From Embleya scabrispora (GTDB lineage: Bacteria; Actinomycetota; Actinomycetes; Streptomycetales; Streptomycetaceae), in assembly GCF_002024165.1 (NCBI RefSeq), contig NZ_MWQN01000003.1, forward strand, positions 620,001 through 684,000: a stretch of DNA of 64,000 bases, written 5' to 3'. Below are positions 62,287 through 64,000 of the stretch, in pieces. The position numbers and the translations under genes are program-made. The notes below the pieces were generated by a model that was given only the letters and a program-made list of their open reading frames with translations, ran no database searches and was not told where the DNA came from. The stretch's first letter is position 1, and every line of letters starts with the position of its first letter.

Positions 62287-63261
62287 ATGATTGTTGCGGA
62301 AGGCCTCACCAAGAGGTACGGCGCGAAGACGGCTGTCGACGACGTCAGCTTCGAGGTCCACCCCGGGCGGGTCACCGGGTTCCTCGGACCCAACGGCGCG
62401 GGGAAGTCCACCACGATGCGGATGATCCTGGGCCTGGACCGACCCAGCGCCGGTCGGGTGACCGTGGACGGTCGGGCCTACCGCGACCTGAGCGCGCCGA
62501 TGGTGGAGGTCGGCGCGCTCATCGACGCCAAGGCCCTGCACGGCGGCCGGACCGCCCGAGACCACCTGGTCGTACTGGCCAAGTCCAACGGCGTCCCGCT
62601 CACCCGCGTCGACGAGGTCTTGGACGTCGTCGGTCTCACCTCGGTCGCCAAGAAGCGCTCCGGCGGCTTCTCGCTGGGCATGGGCCAGCGGCTGGGGATC
62701 GCCGGGGCGCTGCTCGGCGATCCCCGGGTGCTCCTGTTCGACGAGCCGGTGAACGGGCTCGACCCCGAGGGGATCCTGTGGATCCGCAACCTGATGAAGC
62801 GCCTCGCCGGCGAGGGCCGCACGGTCTTCGTCTCCTCACACCTGATGAGCGAGATGGCGCTGACCGCCGACCACCTCCTCGTCATCGGGCGCGGGCGGAT
62901 CCTCGCCGACACGGGCGTGGCCCAGTTCATCGCGGAGAACTCGGTCAGCCACGTGAAAGTGCGCTCGCCGCAGGCGGATCGGCTGGCCGAACTCGCCGCG
63001 GAGGCGGGCTGGCAGGTGAACCGGGACCCGGCGGGGGCGCTGTTGATCCAGGAGGTGACCACCGATCAGGTCGGTGATCTCGCCGGGCACAACGGGGTGT
63101 TCCTGCACGAGTTGGCGAAGGTCGAGGCCTCGCTCGAAGAGGCGTTCATGCGGCTCACCGCCGACAGCGTCGAATACCACACCGGTGGTACACCCCCGAA
63201 GGTCGCCCCCGAGGCGGTCCCGGGATGGGGCCCGCCGACCGCCGCCGACCGGATCGGATGA
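62287..63261 (+). CDS. ABC transporter ATP-binding protein
   Basis: 324 residues. Walker A GPNGAGKSTT, signature FSLGMGQRLGIAGALLG (a degenerate but usual LSxGxxQ), Walker B VLLFDEPVNGLDPEG and switch His in VSSHLMSEM. It belongs to the DRR-type/CcmA-like exporters of antibiotics or lipids, with a ~100-residue C-terminal extension. It is followed 7 bases later by the membrane subunit. AGGAG lies upstream of ATG 62287. Confidence 0.93.
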   Translation: MIVAEGLTKRYGAKTAVDDVSFEVHPGRVTGFLGPNGAGKSTTMRMILGLDRPSAGRVTVDGRAYRDLSAPMVEVGALIDAKALHGGRTARDHLVVLAKSNGVPLTRVDEVLDVVGLTSVAKKRSGGFSLGMGQRLGIAGALLGDPRVLLFDEPVNGLDPEGILWIRNLMKRLAGEGRTVFVSSHLMSEMALTADHLLVIGRGRILADTGVAQFIAENSVSHVKVRSPQADRLAELAAEAGWQVNRDPAGALLIQEVTTDQVGDLAGHNGVFLHELAKVEASLEEAFMRLTADSVEYHTGGTPPKVAPEAVPGWGPPTAADRIG

Positions 63262-63268
63262 GGCCACG

Positions 63269-64000
63269 ATGACGACGACCGCACCCGCCGCGCCCAGCGC
63301 GGTCGCGCCCGGCGCGCGACTGACCTTCGGCCGGATCCTGGATTCCGAGTGGGCCAAGATCAAGACCGTACGCTCGACCGTTTGGACCCTGCTCGCCCTG
63401 TTCGCGGTGAGCGTGCTGATCAGCTGGGGCATCGCCGCCCTGGCCGCGAGCGATGTGGCCAAGGACGTGGCCGAGGGCAAGAAGAACGACGCGCCCGATC
63501 TGCTCACCGTGGGCGTCGCGTTCGGCCAGATCGCCGCGCTGGTGCTCGGCGTGATGTCGATGACGGCCGAATACTCGACCGGCATGATCCGTACCAGCCT
63601 GACCGCGGTGCCGTGGCGTGCCTCGATGCTCACCGCCAAGGCCGTGGTACTGGCCCTGGTCCTGTTCGTGGTGGGCGCGATCACCGGGTTCTGCTGCTAC
63701 TTCCTGGCCAACCTGATGCTCGACGCCAAGGACGTCGGCGTCGACCTGGGCGAACCCGGCGTGATCCGGGCCCTGATCGGCACGGGCCTGTACCTGGCCG
63801 TCCTCGGCCTGTTCGGTATGGCCCTGGGCGTACTGCTGCGGCACACCGCCGGCGCCATCACCCTGGGCATCGCGCTGATCTTCGTGGTCGGCGGCGTGGT
63901 CGGCCTGATCCCCGGCAGGACCGGCGACTGGATCGCCAAGCTGATGCCCGCCAACGCCGGCGGCCAGGTCATGTCGGTCGAGGCCGCGGACAAGATGCTC
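63269..64000 (+). CDS. ABC transporter permease (partial, right edge)
   Basis: At least 244 residues; the gene leaves the window. Membrane segments include VWTLLALFAVSVLISWGIAA, VGVAFGQIAALVLGVMSMTAEYS and VLALVLFVVGAITGFCCYFL. EYSTGMIRTSLTAVP is the typical cytoplasmic loop of ABC-2-type permeases that contacts the ATPase. ATG 63269 is 7 bases after the ATPase stop, so they form one exporter, with an unknown substrate. Confidence 0.9.
   Translation, partial: MTTTAPAAPSAVAPGARLTFGRILDSEWAKIKTVRSTVWTLLALFAVSVLISWGIAALAASDVAKDVAEGKKNDAPDLLTVGVAFGQIAALVLGVMSMTAEYSTGMIRTSLTAVPWRASMLTAKAVVLALVLFVVGAITGFCCYFLANLMLDAKDVGVDLGEPGVIRALIGTGLYLAVLGLFGMALGVLLRHTAGAITLGIALIFVVGGVVGLIPGRTGDWIAKLMPANAGGQVMSVEAADKML

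Overview
The window is very GC-rich (roughly 70% or more by eye), with tightly packed genes, many ATGA/GTGA stop-start overlaps, GTG and TTG starts, DasR-type chitinase operators and a full narGHJI operon. This points to a Streptomyces-like actinomycete (family Streptomycetaceae; genus not resolvable from sequence alone). I saw no rRNA or tRNA gene, CRISPR array, integrase or insertion sequence.

Layout. 1-702: left-truncated secreted serine hydrolase. 878-2251: secreted M1 metallopeptidase. 2363-13979 (all minus): a ten-gene cluster whose content and order resemble the blasticidin S/arginomycin type of cytosine peptidyl-nucleoside pathway. From the promoter end it reads: cytosylglucuronate (CGA) synthase-like glycosyltransferase, radical-SAM CGA decarboxylase-like enzyme, an unknown CGA-synthase-related protein, an arginine/lysine 2,3-aminomutase, a DegT-type PLP enzyme, an ATP-grasp ligase, an MFS exporter, a caspase-like (CHAT) protein with a zinc ribbon, a guanidino-N-methyltransferase-like enzyme and a CMP-hydrolase-like N-glycosidase. 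The CHAT protein is the unexpected member. I infer that the product couples a cytosine sugar acid to beta-arginine.

14159-33960: housekeeping and accessory genes. These are a nickel-binding-type small protein, Asp23/Gls24 protein, esterase, Nudix hydrolase, TetR with a fused dehydrogenase-hydrolase sharing one operator, an anti-sigma-type ATPase, an Orn/Lys/Arg decarboxylase, a hydrophobic peptide, a response regulator, a DJ-1 protein, a thiamine-diphosphate pyruvate oxidase, a membrane Ser/Thr kinase with an extracellular FKBP domain, an MMPL-histidine kinase-response regulator operon and a RidA protein.

34091-41207: a second small biosynthetic locus. A stand-alone acyl-CoA dehydrogenase is coupled to a single protein fusing a second dehydrogenase-like domain to an NRPS adenylation and carrier domain, then a type II thioesterase. 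A divergent methyltransferase and an EamA exporter flank it.

41391-64000: DasR-controlled chitinase, a frameshifted lipoprotein, narGHJI, an AlkB-type gene behind a LexA-like SOS box, a frameshifted secreted hydrolase, a second and larger frameshifted Orn/Lys/Arg decarboxylase, htpG with a late frameshift, an oxidoreductase/TetR pair, a LysR regulator, a secreted HNH nuclease and an ABC exporter running off the right edge.

Quality warning: five genes are broken by one apparent single-base indel each, all at or next to G/C runs of four or five. Homopolymer sequencing error is a serious alternative to true pseudogenes.
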